A stretch of DNA of 64,000 nt from Lysinibacillus sp. G4S2 (GCF_030348505.1 NZ_JAUCFJ010000002.1:1368001-1432000); one strand, 5' to 3'; positions 36,213-45,094 are shown, numbered from the stretch's first letter. Notes: generated by a model from the letters alone, not told the origin. Program-made: numbers and translations.

Positions 36213-38078
36213 ATGGGAAAAATACAAATTATGGACGAGTGGCTGTCCAATAAAATTGCTGCAGGGGAAGTAGTTGAAAGGCCAGCCTCTGTAGTTAAAG
36301 AGCTTGTTGAAAATGCCATTGATGCCGGAAGTACGTCCATTGATGTTTTTTTACTAGAAGCGGGTCTCACTTCAATTCAGGTAATTGATAATGGTAGTGG
36401 CATGGATGATGAGGATGCACTAATATCATACTCTCGCCATGCAACAAGTAAAATCCATCAGGAGCATGATTTATTTCGAATTCGTACACTTGGCTTCCGC
36501 GGTGAGGCATTAGCTTCTATTGCATCGGTGTCTAAAATGACACTCATTACGTCAAATGGGGAATCAGGTACTTATTTAGAGCTTGAAGGTGGCCACGTCG
36601 CTACACATAAACCTGGGCCTTTGCGTAAAGGAACAGATATTACAGTGGCACAGTTATTTTTCAATACACCTGCACGTTTAAAATATATGAAAACAATACA
36701 GACCGAGCTTGGGCACACAATTGACCTAATGAACCGTCTTGCGCTTGGAAATCCACAAATTGCGTTTAGATTGCTACATAACGGTCAGCAATTGTTACAA
36801 ACCAATGGACGGGGTGACGTGCAGCAAGTACTAGCCGCCATTTACGGTGTGCATAATGCCAAGAAAATGGTGTCCTTCAATGGTGAGTCACACGATTACA
36901 AAATTTCTGGCTTCGTGTCACTACCAGAGGTTACTCGTGCCTCGAAAAACTATATGTCGTTGTTTGTTAATGGTCGGTGGGTAAAGCATTATTTGGTACA
37001 AAAAGCGATTGTAGATGCTTATCATACGTATTTACCAATTGAGCGTTTTCCGATTGTGGCACTCTTTATAGAGGGTGATCCTTATTTAACAGATGTCAAC
37101 GTTCATCCTGCTAAGCATCAAATACGTTTAAGTAAAGAACTAGAGCTTCTTAAACTAATTGAGGAAACAATACGGGAGCAAATACGCAATATTATTCGAG
37201 TGCCGCAAATGGAAAAGAAGGAAAAAGTTCCAAAGCCTACAACCGAGCAGTTAAATATATGGAAGCCGGCACCAAAGCTTGATGTGGGGAAAATGAATGC
37301 CATTGTAGAAAAGCTTTATGATGTGCAAACTGTTCAGGAACAAAGCAAATTAGATCCTATAGTACCAGAGCACGTCCCTACTGTTATTGAAGATAGCTGG
37401 CAACCTACACCAGTGATGGAAGTGAATCGTCCTGAAGAAGAAGTGACACTAGAAGAGCCAATGGAAGTTTTGGAGGATGAGCCTAAGAAAGAACCATTCC
37501 CTGCTCTTGAAGTAGTTGGGCAAATTCACGGTACGTACATTGTTGCACAGATGGAGGATGGCTTTTATTTAATCGATCAGCACGCGGCTCAGGAGCGTAT
37601 TAAATATGAATTTTTCCGTGAAAAGGTCGGTCAGGTGAACCCGAATGAACGTCAGACTTTATTGCTTCCATTGACTTTCCATTATGCAGCTGATGAGGCG
37701 CTTATTTTAAGAGAAAATAGGCAGGAGTTAGAAGCTGTCGGTGTATTTTTAGAGGAGTTTGGACAATCATCATTTGTCGTGAGAGAGCATCCTAGCTGGT
37801 TTCCTAAAGGAGAAGAACAAGAAATTATTGAGGACTTAATTGAACAGGTGCTGACAACTAAAAAAGCAGACGTCAAAAAATTACGTGAGGCGGCAGCCAT
37901 TATGATGAGCTGTAAAAAATCGATAAAGGCCAATTATTATTTAACGAAAGAGCAAATGGAAACGTTATTACAAGATTTACGTAATGCTGATAATCCATTT
38001 ACATGCCCACACGGACGTCCAGTACTTATTCATTTTACAACTTATGAAGTGGAAAAAATGTTTAAACGGGTAATGTAG
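36213..38078 (+). CDS. mutL: DNA mismatch repair protein MutL (endonuclease type)
   Basis: GHKL ATPase and latent nicking endonuclease of 621 residues. N-terminal ATPase motifs are ELVENAIDAGST (about 32-43), IDNGSGM and TLGFRGEALASI. The C-terminal endonuclease motif DQHAAQERIKYE (about 450-461) and the zinc-related CPHGRP near the end mark it as the nicking type found in bacteria without MutH. A proline- and glutamate-rich linker lies at about 345-430. Co-transcribed with mutS. Confidence 0.97.
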   Translation: MGKIQIMDEWLSNKIAAGEVVERPASVVKELVENAIDAGSTSIDVFLLEAGLTSIQVIDNGSGMDDEDALISYSRHATSKIHQEHDLFRIRTLGFRGEALASIASVSKMTLITSNGESGTYLELEGGHVATHKPGPLRKGTDITVAQLFFNTPARLKYMKTIQTELGHTIDLMNRLALGNPQIAFRLLHNGQQLLQTNGRGDVQQVLAAIYGVHNAKKMVSFNGESHDYKISGFVSLPEVTRASKNYMSLFVNGRWVKHYLVQKAIVDAYHTYLPIERFPIVALFIEGDPYLTDVNVHPAKHQIRLSKELELLKLIEETIREQIRNIIRVPQMEKKEKVPKPTTEQLNIWKPAPKLDVGKMNAIVEKLYDVQTVQEQSKLDPIVPEHVPTVIEDSWQPTPVMEVNRPEEEVTLEEPMEVLEDEPKKEPFPALEVVGQIHGTYIVAQMEDGFYLIDQHAAQERIKYEFFREKVGQVNPNERQTLLLPLTFHYAADEALILRENRQELEAVGVFLEEFGQSSFVVREHPSWFPKGEEQEIIEDLIEQVLTTKKADVKKLREAAAIMMSCKKSIKANYYLTKEQMETLLQDLRNADNPFTCPHGRPVLIHFTTYEVEKMFKRVM

Positions 38079-38117
38079 TTGTAACGCCTGACATTTTTGA
38101 AAGGGTGACAATGCATT

Positions 38118-38318
38118 GCCTCTCATACATTGCTGTATAATATCTACAACTTGAAGTGGGATGAAGAAATTTGTACGCTATTAAATATTCCAATGTCAAT
38201 GTTGCCAGAGATGAAAAATTCATCAGAGATTTATACAACTGCGCCAAGTATATTCTTTACTGGGGAAATTCCGTTTGCAGGTATAGTAGGTCTTGCGCCG
38301 AATTTTTGGTTGACCTAA
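38118..38318 (+). pseudogene. glpK: Remnant of glycerol kinase gene
   Basis: An open stretch reads [16 protein letters not shown], then [18 protein letters not shown] and [10 protein letters not shown], which matches the middle of glycerol kinase (SRTLMFNI, KSMLPEVKPSSEVY, IPIAGAAGDQQ). It covers only about 60 of roughly 500 residues, has no start region, and after IAGIVG the sequence loses similarity and reaches a stop. It lies directly upstream of glpD, where an intact glpK would be expected in B. subtilis order. The rest of the gap to glpD holds nothing recognisable. Confidence 0.8.
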
Positions 38319-38428
38319 CTTATCAATCCAAAATAGAAACACAACAAGGACTGGCTCTTTAAGCGATCTAGCAAAAAATTGTAGAGGTTACATGTATTTT
38401 CAAATCATAGCTAATGGGGGAAAAAGGT

Positions 38429-40063
38429 ATGTTTTCATTTGAGCATCGTCCAAAAATTATGCATTTTTTAGAGCAATATAGTTTTGACGTATTAGTCATT
38501 GGTGGCGGGATTACTGGCGCTGGCATTGCGCTTGATGCTGCATCTAGAGGGTTATCAGTCGCTTTGATTGAGAAGCAGGATTTTTCTGCTGGCACATCAA
38601 GCCGTTCAACAAAGCTTATTCATGGTGGACTTCGTTATTTAAAGCAATTTGAAGTAGGTGTAGTAGCTGAGGTTGGTCGTGAGCGTGAAATTGTTTATGG
38701 CAATGCTGTTCACGTTACAACGCCTGAAAAAATGCTCTTACCATTATATAAAAAAGGCTCACTCGGACCATTTACAACATCATTTGCGTTGAAAGTATAT
38801 GATCGATTAGCGGGTGTCAAAAAACATGAACGTAGAACAATGCTGAATGCTCAGGAAACGGCAGCACTAGAGCCTTTACTCAATCGAGATGAGCTTATCG
38901 GTGGTGGTTATTACGTTGAATATCGTACGGATGATGCCCGTCTGACAATAGAAGTGCTGAAAAAAGCAGTGGAATACGGGGCACTATGTCTAAATTATGC
39001 GGAAATGACAGAGTTTTTATATCAAAAGAAAAAGCTTGTAGGCATAAAAGTAAAGGATCATGTGTCAGGGAAAGAGATCGAAGTGCACGCTGCGCAAATC
39101 GTCAATGCTACTGGACCTTGGGTAGATGAGGTTCGTCAAAAGGATAAAGTAGCAGACAAAAAGCAATTACGTCTCACAAAAGGAGTTCATATCGTTCTTG
39201 ATCAAAAGGATTTTCCATTAAGGCAAGCCATGTATTTTGATATTGTAGATGGGCGTATGGCCTTTGCAATTCCACGTGATGGCAAAACCTATATTGGAAC
39301 AACAGATACGGTTTATGAGGGAGATCCTGTACATCCTGTCGCTACCAAAGAGGATGTTGATTATTTAATTGATGCTGCAAAAACTGTTTTTCCAACAGCA
39401 AATATTTCAAGAGAAACAATTGAATCGTCGTGGGCAGGCGTACGTCCACTTATTTATGAAAAAGGAAAGGATCCATCTGAAATTTCACGAAAAGATGAAA
39501 TATGGACAGCTCCAAGTGGACTAATGACAATTGCAGGTGGCAAACTAACAGGCTACCGTCAAATGGCAGAAACAATCGTTGATAAAATTGTGAAAACACA
39601 TAATTATAAGCACGCAGGTCCATGTATCACGCGCGAGTTATCACTTTCCGGGGCAAAAGGTATTAACGCTATCAATTTCCCTGATTATAGTACCTATAAA
39701 GCAAGAGAGGGCGTTCATTATGGCCTAAATTATGATGAAGCAAAACAGCTCGTACAAAAATATGGTACAAATGTAGATGCGTTATTTAACCAAGTGAAAT
39801 ATTTGCATGAGCATGGAAGTACGATGCCTCTTGCCTTACATGCAATGCTACTTTATGGTATAGAAGCAGAAATGGTGTACACACCAAGTGATTTCTTTAT
39901 TCGTCGTACAGGCTTATTATACTTCGATATTGATGCGGTAAAACGTTATAAACAGCAGGTCATTCAAGTTATGCAACACCATTTTCACTATACAGAGTCA
40001 CAAAGAAATACGTATATCGCTCAACTAGAGCAAGCTATTTTAGATGCAACAAGTTTTGTATAG
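38429..40063 (+). CDS. glpD: Aerobic glycerol-3-phosphate dehydrogenase
   Basis: FAD-dependent membrane-associated enzyme oxidising glycerol-3-phosphate to dihydroxyacetone phosphate and passing electrons to quinone. The FAD site VLVIGGGITGAGIALDAASRG is at about 22-42, followed by SAGTSSRSTKLIHGGLRYL. Other family motifs are YYVEYRTDDARL, NATGPWVDEVR and IAGGKLTGYR. ATG 38429, 7-8 bases after GGGGGA, is preferred over ATG 38414. With glpK degraded here, glycerol-3-phosphate must come from another kinase locus, from transport or from lipid turnover. Confidence 0.97.
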   Translation: MFSFEHRPKIMHFLEQYSFDVLVIGGGITGAGIALDAASRGLSVALIEKQDFSAGTSSRSTKLIHGGLRYLKQFEVGVVAEVGREREIVYGNAVHVTTPEKMLLPLYKKGSLGPFTTSFALKVYDRLAGVKKHERRTMLNAQETAALEPLLNRDELIGGGYYVEYRTDDARLTIEVLKKAVEYGALCLNYAEMTEFLYQKKKLVGIKVKDHVSGKEIEVHAAQIVNATGPWVDEVRQKDKVADKKQLRLTKGVHIVLDQKDFPLRQAMYFDIVDGRMAFAIPRDGKTYIGTTDTVYEGDPVHPVATKEDVDYLIDAAKTVFPTANISRETIESSWAGVRPLIYEKGKDPSEISRKDEIWTAPSGLMTIAGGKLTGYRQMAETIVDKIVKTHNYKHAGPCITRELSLSGAKGINAINFPDYSTYKAREGVHYGLNYDEAKQLVQKYGTNVDALFNQVKYLHEHGSTMPLALHAMLLYGIEAEMVYTPSDFFIRRTGLLYFDIDAVKRYKQQVIQVMQHHFHYTESQRNTYIAQLEQAILDATSFV

Positions 40064-40078
40064 GAAGGAGTGCAAATA

Positions 40079-40996
40079 ATGGAGCGCTATATTGAAATGT
40101 CAGATGGTCATTTTCTGTTTACTCGAACATTCAAGCCGTCGAATCCTTGTATTGGTCATATTCATATTTTACATGGTATGGCGGAGCATAGTGGACGTTA
40201 TGTAAAATTGGCTCGTACTCTAAATGAAGCTGGCTATGCGGTGACAATGCATGATCACCGAGGGCATGGAGAAACGGCTGCCTATAATGGCACACTAGGT
40301 TTTTTTGCTGAACAAAATGGGTTTGACCGTGTAGTAGAGGATGCTCATGAAGTCGTTACGTCTTTACATGCACAGTTTGCAGATGTGCCTTTGATTTTAT
40401 TTGGTCATAGTATGGGGTCGTTCATTACTAGAAGATATATACAGTTGTATAGCGATCATGTAGATAATGCGATTCTTTGTGGAACCGGGAATGTGACAGC
40501 ATTGCATACGATGGGAAATTTTGTAGCAAAAGCATTGGCCAAGCAATTTGGTAAAGAGACACAGAGCAAAATATTAAATAAGCTTAGCTTTGGTAGTTTT
40601 AATAAGCAGTTCCCAAGTTCGAAGACTGCGTATGACTGGTTATGTTCGGCAGAGGACGAGGTCCAAAAATATATAGATGATCCGTATTGCGGCTTTATAC
40701 CAACAAATCAATTTTTTGTGGATTTAACATCTGGTTTTATGTCGTTAAATCGTAAAAAAGAGATAGCTAAAATAAAGCAAGAGTTACCGATATTATTGAT
40801 AAGTGGTAGCAAGGATCCAGTTGGAGAACAAGGTCAAGGCATATATGCTGTGGCAGAACAATTTGCAGCAGCAGGCATACAGGATGTGACGGTTTACTTA
40901 TTTGAGGATAAACGTCATGAAATCTTGAACGAGGATAATCAAGAGGCAGTCTATCAAGTTTTATTACGGTGGTTAGAAAAATATGATACAAGATAA
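40079..40996 (+). CDS. Alpha/beta hydrolase, monoacylglycerol lipase-like
   Basis: Serine hydrolase of 305 residues with the hydrolase-4/monoglyceride lipase pattern: [13 protein letters not shown] (oxyanion region), HDHRGHGET, nucleophile elbow GHSMGSF (serine at about 107), an acid residue in SGSKDPVG and catalytic histidine in DKRHEILNE. Expected to act on monoacylglycerols or lysophospholipids in the cytoplasm. ATG 40079 follows AGGAAGGAG at 8 bases. Its place next to glpD, 15 bases downstream, links it to glycerol or glycerolipid use. It overlaps miaA by 14 bases. Confidence 0.88.
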   Translation: MERYIEMSDGHFLFTRTFKPSNPCIGHIHILHGMAEHSGRYVKLARTLNEAGYAVTMHDHRGHGETAAYNGTLGFFAEQNGFDRVVEDAHEVVTSLHAQFADVPLILFGHSMGSFITRRYIQLYSDHVDNAILCGTGNVTALHTMGNFVAKALAKQFGKETQSKILNKLSFGSFNKQFPSSKTAYDWLCSAEDEVQKYIDDPYCGFIPTNQFFVDLTSGFMSLNRKKEIAKIKQELPILLISGSKDPVGEQGQGIYAVAEQFAAAGIQDVTVYLFEDKRHEILNEDNQEAVYQVLLRWLEKYDTR

Positions 40997-41885
40997 AATA
41001 CAGCAAGCAGAGGTCGTAGCAATCGTAGGACCTACTGCTTCTGGTAAAACAGCACTAAGCATTGAGTTAGCGAAAAAATATAATGGCGAAATCATTAATG
41101 GTGACTCTATGCAAATCTATAAAGGTTTAGATATTGGTACAGCGAAAATTACTGAAGAAGAGATGGAAGGTGTGCCACATCATTTAATTAGCTTTAAAGA
41201 GCCAACGGAGCCTTTCTCAGTAGCTGACTATCAAAAATTAGTGCGAGCTAAGATTGCAGAAATTCAAGCAAGTGGCAAGCTACCGATTATTGTAGGTGGC
41301 TCAGGCTTATATGTACAGGCAGTGCTCTATGACTTTCAATTTACAGAGGAGCAGGTAGATGAGGTGGCACGGAAAGCCTATTATGAGGAACTTGAGAAAT
41401 TAGGTCCAGAGGCTATGCATGCTAAGCTTAAAAAACTTGATCCACAAACAGCAGAAACAATTCATCCAAATAATACTCGTCGTGTCATACGCGCGTTAGA
41501 AATGATTGAACTTAGTGGCGTTTCAAAGGCAGCAGAAGCACAAAATCGTGGAGAAGTCCCACTTTACAATCATGTAATTTTAGGGCTAGGGCAAAATATG
41601 TCACGCGAAGAGCTCTATGATCGAATTAACCGCCGTGTCGATTTAATGATGGAAAAGGGGCTTTTGGAAGAAGTAAAGGGTTTATGGCAACAAAATATAC
41701 GTGGTGTGCAATCAATCCAAGCAATCGGCTACAAGGAATTATATGACTACCTAGATGGCAAATGTTCTTTAGAAGAAGCCATTGACAGTTTGAAACAAAA
41801 TTCTCGCCGCTATGCGAAAAGACAGCTAACATATTTCCGCAATAAAATGGATATATACTTCCTTAAAAATGACGAACAACTTTAA
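40983..41885 (+). CDS. miaA: tRNA dimethylallyltransferase
   Basis: Transfers the isopentenyl group of DMAPP to A37 of tRNAs, making the substrate of MiaB. The 300-residue product has P-loop [12 protein letters not shown] (about 16-27), [16 protein letters not shown] (about 38-53), and [11 protein letters not shown]. The end of the upstream hydrolase gene overlaps its start. Order miaA-hfq is conserved in Bacillales. Confidence 0.97.
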   Translation: MIQDKIQQAEVVAIVGPTASGKTALSIELAKKYNGEIINGDSMQIYKGLDIGTAKITEEEMEGVPHHLISFKEPTEPFSVADYQKLVRAKIAEIQASGKLPIIVGGSGLYVQAVLYDFQFTEEQVDEVARKAYYEELEKLGPEAMHAKLKKLDPQTAETIHPNNTRRVIRALEMIELSGVSKAAEAQNRGEVPLYNHVILGLGQNMSREELYDRINRRVDLMMEKGLLEEVKGLWQQNIRGVQSIQAIGYKELYDYLDGKCSLEEAIDSLKQNSRRYAKRQLTYFRNKMDIYFLKNDEQL

Positions 41886-42017
41886 TTGATCTCGCCTTAT
41901 CGTAGATTTTGTTTTTATACTTTTGATAAATTTCTAAAAATTACTAATTGCTAAATTGGTAGAACATGCTACTATAGGAATGAAGAGGTAGAAAGAGAGT
42001 AGGGGGAGGCATATTTG

Positions 42018-42248
42018 ATGAAATCAATTAACTTGCAAGATACGTTCTTGAACCATCTACGTAAAAACAGTGTTTTTGTAACTGTGTTTCTGTTAAATGG
42101 ATTCCAGTTAAAAGGGACTGTGAAATCCTATGATAATTTTACAGTGTTATTAGTAGATGTTGATAGCAAACAGCATCTTATTTACAAACACGCTATTTCT
42201 ACATTTGTTCCAGCAAAGCAAGTCGATTTTTTAGAGACAGAAGAATAA
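42018..42248 (+). CDS. hfq: RNA chaperone Hfq
   Basis: Hexameric Sm-like RNA-binding protein of 76 residues. Sm1 motif: [21 protein letters not shown]; Sm2 motif with IYKHAISTF, where Bacilli carry KHA. ATG 42018 lies 8 bases after GGGGGAGG; a TTG one codon upstream is less likely. A terminator follows immediately. Confidence 0.97.
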   Translation: MKSINLQDTFLNHLRKNSVFVTVFLLNGFQLKGTVKSYDNFTVLLVDVDSKQHLIYKHAISTFVPAKQVDFLETEE

Positions 42249-42258
42249 ATAACTATAT

Positions 42259-42296
42259 TTAAACAGTTAGTGTTGTCGACACTAGCTGTTTTTTTG
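42259..42296 (+). terminator. Terminator after hfq
   Basis: AACAGTTAGTGT pairs with ACACTAGCTGTT around TGTCG-type loop, followed by seven Ts. Confidence 0.92.
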
Positions 42297-42346
42297 CCTT
42301 CGGGCTATAATGTAAGAGGAAATCGACATATTGGAGGACTACACAT

Positions 42347-42649
42347 ATGAAATCTATGGATACAACACAATTATTAGAACTATTAGATGCAAACAAAGAC
42401 CTATACATTATTGATGTACGTGAAGATGATGAAGTGGCACAAGGCATGATTCCTGGTGCTCAGCATATTGCTCTTGGGACAATCCCTGATCGCTTAGACG
42501 AATTAGATTCTTCTAAGCCATACGTTATCGTTTGCAAGGCTGGCGCTCGTTCAGCAAATGCTTGTGGATATCTAGACGCTCAAGGCTTTGACGTAACAAA
42601 CCTTGAAGGCGGCATGCTTGCTTATGATGGAGAGTTAGAATTTAAATAA
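42347..42649 (+). CDS. Rhodanese-like domain protein
   Basis: Single-domain sulfurtransferase of 100 residues. The active-site loop VCKAGARSANAC contains the catalytic cysteine in a CxxGxRS pattern, and YIIDVREDDEVAQGMIPGA is the conserved first half. Probable cytoplasmic sulfur carrier or phosphatase-like protein; substrate unknown. Monocistronic. Confidence 0.92.
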   Translation: MKSMDTTQLLELLDANKDLYIIDVREDDEVAQGMIPGAQHIALGTIPDRLDELDSSKPYVIVCKAGARSANACGYLDAQGFDVTNLEGGMLAYDGELEFK

Positions 42650-42708
42650 TGGTCGATTTAAACCCTCGTGGTTTTATCAAGACCTAAATTGTAAAAGTCA
42701 TAAAATAT

Positions 42709-42752
42709 AAAGGGTGATACATATTAGTCATATATAATATGTATCACCCTTT
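42709..42752 (+). terminator. Terminator after the rhodanese gene
   Basis: AAAGGGTGATACATATTA pairs with TAATATGTATCACCCTTT. The palindrome could terminate transcription from either side. Confidence 0.88.
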
Positions 42753-42825
42753 TACTTCTTGCTCAGTAATCGCACCTGGTTTGGATATTTACGTTAATAT
42801 CGATGTTTATCTTGTGGAAAATTTT

Positions 42826-42881
42826 ACTTAAACCCCCACAAAAGAATGTAATCACCTTTCATTTTCTGTGGTGTAGAGCTG
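42826..42881 (+). repeat. Direct repeat, copy 1 (flanks BlaI/BlaR1 region)
   Basis: About 56 bases starting ACTTAAACCCCCAC and containing CTTTCATTTTCTGTGGTG; recurs with roughly eight differences at 45850-45907. The two copies stand in the same orientation 3 kb apart. Confidence 0.75.
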
Positions 42882-42950
42882 CGGTGAAAGTCGCACGTAC
42901 GATGTGGACAGGGGGAAAAGCTGGCGATAATTTCAAAGGCTTACCATGAG
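42876..42950 (+). mobile_element. Fragment resembling a bacterial group II intron
   Basis: The run GAGCTGCGGTGAAAGTCGCA, followed by CGTACGATGTGGACAGGGGG and by AAAAGCTGG, resembles the conserved segment before the reverse-transcriptase gene of group II introns (GGTGAAAGTCGCACG...GTGTGGA...GGGG). No reverse transcriptase follows, so it is a scar at most. Recognition is from memory of the family. Confidence 0.45.
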
Positions 42951-42960
42951 GTGTTTTCTT

Positions 42961-43065
42961 ATGAAAAAAGTTCTTATATTAATTATTGCCATTTCTCTTT
43001 TTGGCGTTTTATCAAAAACTAAAGCAATGATAATTGAATATGCAAAGGTTAATTTATCCGTATAA
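42961..43065 (+). CDS. Small secreted or membrane peptide (34 residues), hypothetical
   Basis: MKKVLILIIAISLFGVLSK at the N-terminus looks like a signal peptide or single membrane helix, followed by 15 polar residues. GAGGTG precedes the ATG by about 9 bases. It could be a genuine small peptide or the start of a decayed secreted protein. It lies just upstream of the BlaI operon promoter but outside the operators. Confidence 0.4.
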   Translation: MKKVLILIIAISLFGVLSKTKAMIIEYAKVNLSV

Positions 43066-43095
43066 TTATGCCTTTAAAATGGATTCTCTTCAACA

Positions 43096-43167
43096 GACTA
43101 TCTCAATAGTCTTGACAACCGCAGACTATCGCAGTAGTATTAGTGTGTGGCAAACTATTGCAATAGT
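43096..43167 (+). promoter_or_regulatory. blaI operon promoter with three operator palindromes
   Basis: Promoter TTGACA (43112-43117), 17-base spacer, TAGTAT (43135-43140). Three palindromes of one type lie across it: GACTATCTCAATAGTC (43096-43111), GACTATCGCAGTAGTA (43124-43139, imperfect, over the spacer and -10 box) and ACTATTGCAATAGT (43154-43167, perfect). Centres are 28 and 29 bases apart. They are the likely binding sites of the BlaI-type repressor encoded downstream, giving autoregulation. Confidence 0.78.
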
Positions 43168-43193
43168 CCACTTAAGAAAAGGAGCATGCGCGT

Positions 43194-43553
43194 ATGCAAG
43201 TTAAATTGTTTGATTCGGAATTACAAGTCATGAATATTTTATGGGAAGAAGGCGATTTGACAGCTAAACAGCTCTCACAAATGTTAAACGAACGAATAGG
43301 GTGGAATAAAAATACCACCTATACCGTCATAAAAAAATGTATAAAAAAAGAGGCCATTGAAAGAATTGAACCTAACTTTATCTGTCATCCAATCATCAGA
43401 AAAGAACAGATACAAGAACAAGAAACGACGGAATTGATTGATAAAATATTTAATGGTTCTAAAACTTTACTATTCGCATCCCTACTAGACAAGAAAAAAA
43501 TGTCCGCGAGTGAGATCGATAAATTAAAGCAAATTGTTAAAGATCTTGAATGA
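43194..43553 (+). CDS. BlaI/MecI-family repressor
   Basis: Winged-helix repressor of 119 residues. The DNA-binding half reads DSELQVMNILWEEGDLTAKQLSQML and NKNTTYTVIKKCIKK; the C-terminal half is a helical dimerisation region where BlaR1-type proteases cut. It is followed by the M56 protease gene with a 4-base overlap or 11-base gap depending on the start used. No beta-lactamase or PBP2a gene is present between the flanking repeats. Confidence 0.92.
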   Translation: MQVKLFDSELQVMNILWEEGDLTAKQLSQMLNERIGWNKNTTYTVIKKCIKKEAIERIEPNFICHPIIRKEQIQEQETTELIDKIFNGSKTLLFASLLDKKKMSASEIDKLKQIVKDLE

Positions 43554-43564
43554 GGAATTATGAT

Positions 43565-44860
43565 ATGAGTATCCTCAACATGAGTGTAGACGCATCTCTC
43601 CTCCTCATCATTGTGATATTGATGAGGATGTTAGTAAGAAATAAAGTGCCAAAACAAACATTTTTAATTCTTTGGGGAATCGTTGCATTTAAACTACTCA
43701 TCCCCTACTCTTTTTATTCAAAATTGAGCATACAGCCTATGCTGAAAAACTTATTTGTTACGCTCACTTACTCAAATGATTCGGAAAGTATGCACAATAC
43801 AATCGAAATCGCACAAACATCAAACACGTTCTATCACCAGCTTTTGCTTGTGATGACAAGCGATTTCGTTCAGTACATTTGGGCATGTGGGGGTATCGTG
43901 GTTTTGCTATTCTTTATAGTGGCCTATGTTAGATTTTATAAAGAATTTCAAACAGCCATCCCAGTGAAGAATAATGAGTATCTAGATCAATGGCTAAAAG
44001 ATCATAAGTTAAAAAGAACTATTCAAATTGCAGTATCAGATAGAATAAAAACCCCATTAACATATGGAATCTTTAAACCAGTCATCTTATTGCCGAAATC
44101 AACAAATTGGGAAGACGCTACAAATATTCAGTTTATTCTCACGCATGAATTAATTCATATTAAACGTTTTGACGTTTTGTGGAAAGTAATTTTAACGATT
44201 ATGGTAGCTTTGCATTGGTTTAATCCATTAGTTTGGTTTATGTATTTTTTAGTAAACAGAGACATTGAATTGTCTTGCGACGAAAGGGTTATTAGACAGT
44301 TTGGAGATAAGGCAAAGTCAGCATATGCACTATCTCTCATCAATATGGCAGATGAAACCTATACGGTTACGCCGCTTTGTAATCATTTTAGTAAAAACGG
44401 GATTGAAGAAAGGATAGTGTCCATTATGACCTTAAAGAAAAAGTCGGTTTTAGGAACAGTATTAGCGTGTACATTAGTCATTGGAGGTATGACCGTCTTT
44501 GCGGCAACTGGCCAAGAGCCACCAACGCTGAAAGAAGGCAAAGAACGAAATGCAGTTATTGTTACTGATGCTTCAAATAGTACGACGGAACCACATGTAA
44601 TCGCAACAAATAAAGGCAAAGAACGAAATGCAGTTATTGTTACTGATGCTTCAAATAGTACGACGGAACCACATGTAATTGCAACAAATAAAGGCAAAGA
44701 ACGAAATGCAGTTATTGTTACCGAGGCTTCAAATAGTACGACGGAACCACATGTAATCGCAACAAATAAAGGCAAAGAACGAAATGCAGTTATTGTTACC
44801 GAGGCTTCAAATAGTACGACGGAACCACATGTAATCGCAACAAATAAAGGCGAAAAATGA
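43565..44860 (+). CDS. BlaR1-like M56 metalloprotease with tandem repeats instead of sensor domain
   Basis: Integral membrane zinc protease of about 431 residues. Membrane helices lie at about 8-25, 30-50, 105-125 and 295-315. The protease motif THELIHIKRFD (about 193-203) and NRDIELSCDE (about 231-240) are intact. BlaR1 proteins normally continue with a 250-residue penicillin-binding sensor; here the region after the last helix is only four copies of a 26-residue repeat (GKERNAVIV..., about 325-428) and then a stop. The gene continues as a fifth repeat ruined by stops at 44858-44860 and 44903-44905. ATG 43565 lies 9 bases after GAGG; ATG 43550 is an alternative. Confidence 0.85.
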   Translation: MSILNMSVDASLLLIIVILMRMLVRNKVPKQTFLILWGIVAFKLLIPYSFYSKLSIQPMLKNLFVTLTYSNDSESMHNTIEIAQTSNTFYHQLLLVMTSDFVQYIWACGGIVVLLFFIVAYVRFYKEFQTAIPVKNNEYLDQWLKDHKLKRTIQIAVSDRIKTPLTYGIFKPVILLPKSTNWEDATNIQFILTHELIHIKRFDVLWKVILTIMVALHWFNPLVWFMYFLVNRDIELSCDERVIRQFGDKAKSAYALSLINMADETYTVTPLCNHFSKNGIEERIVSIMTLKKKSVLGTVLACTLVIGGMTVFAATGQEPPTLKEGKERNAVIVTDASNSTTEPHVIATNKGKERNAVIVTDASNSTTEPHVIATNKGKERNAVIVTEASNSTTEPHVIATNKGKERNAVIVTEASNSTTEPHVIATNKGEK

Positions 44861-44926
44861 AATGTAATTATTGTTACTGATGCATCAAATAGTACGACGG
44901 AATAGCGTTTAATCGCAACAAATGAA
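44537..44926 (+). repeat. 78-bp tandem repeat within the M56 protease gene
   Basis: Five units start at 44537, 44615, 44693, 44771 and 44849. The first four are nearly identical (a GAT/GAG change separates units 1-2 from units 3-4). Unit 5 has many substitutions including two nonsense changes; its frame would run to TAA at 44930-44932. Confidence 0.96.
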
Positions 44927-44948
44927 GAATAAATAAGTTGCTCCAAAG

Positions 44949-44981
44949 ACTAGTCCTGAAATCCGGGACTAGTTTTCATTT
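44949..44981 (+). terminator. Terminator after the BlaI/BlaR1-like operon
   Basis: ACTAGTCC pairs with GGGACTAGT around TGAAATCC, followed by TTTTCATTT. Confidence 0.85.
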
Positions 44982-45055
44982 ACTCCATCATTTTTTCATA
45001 ATAAAACTCAATTTCTTCCCACTTTGTTGGTGTGGTTTTAAAATAAAGTTTGATG

Positions 45056-45094
45056 AGAAATCCTATTAGCTTTAAAGTTAATAGGATTTCTTAT
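45056..45094 (+). terminator. Second hairpin, possible terminator
   Basis: GAAATCCTATTA pairs with TAATAGGATTTC around an 12-base loop; TTATT follows. No gene lies between it and the previous terminator. The rest of 44982-45173 holds nothing recognised. Confidence 0.6.

Noticed and set aside
42961-43065. Small peptide as a lantibiotic or pheromone precursor
   Set aside because: It lacks a leader/core structure or cysteine pattern; listed only as a hypothetical small gene.
44383-44946. Minus-strand 187-codon frame antisense to the M56 protease repeats
   Set aside because: Its repeats are the mirror of the 78-bp plus-strand repeats; no ribosome site and no domain.
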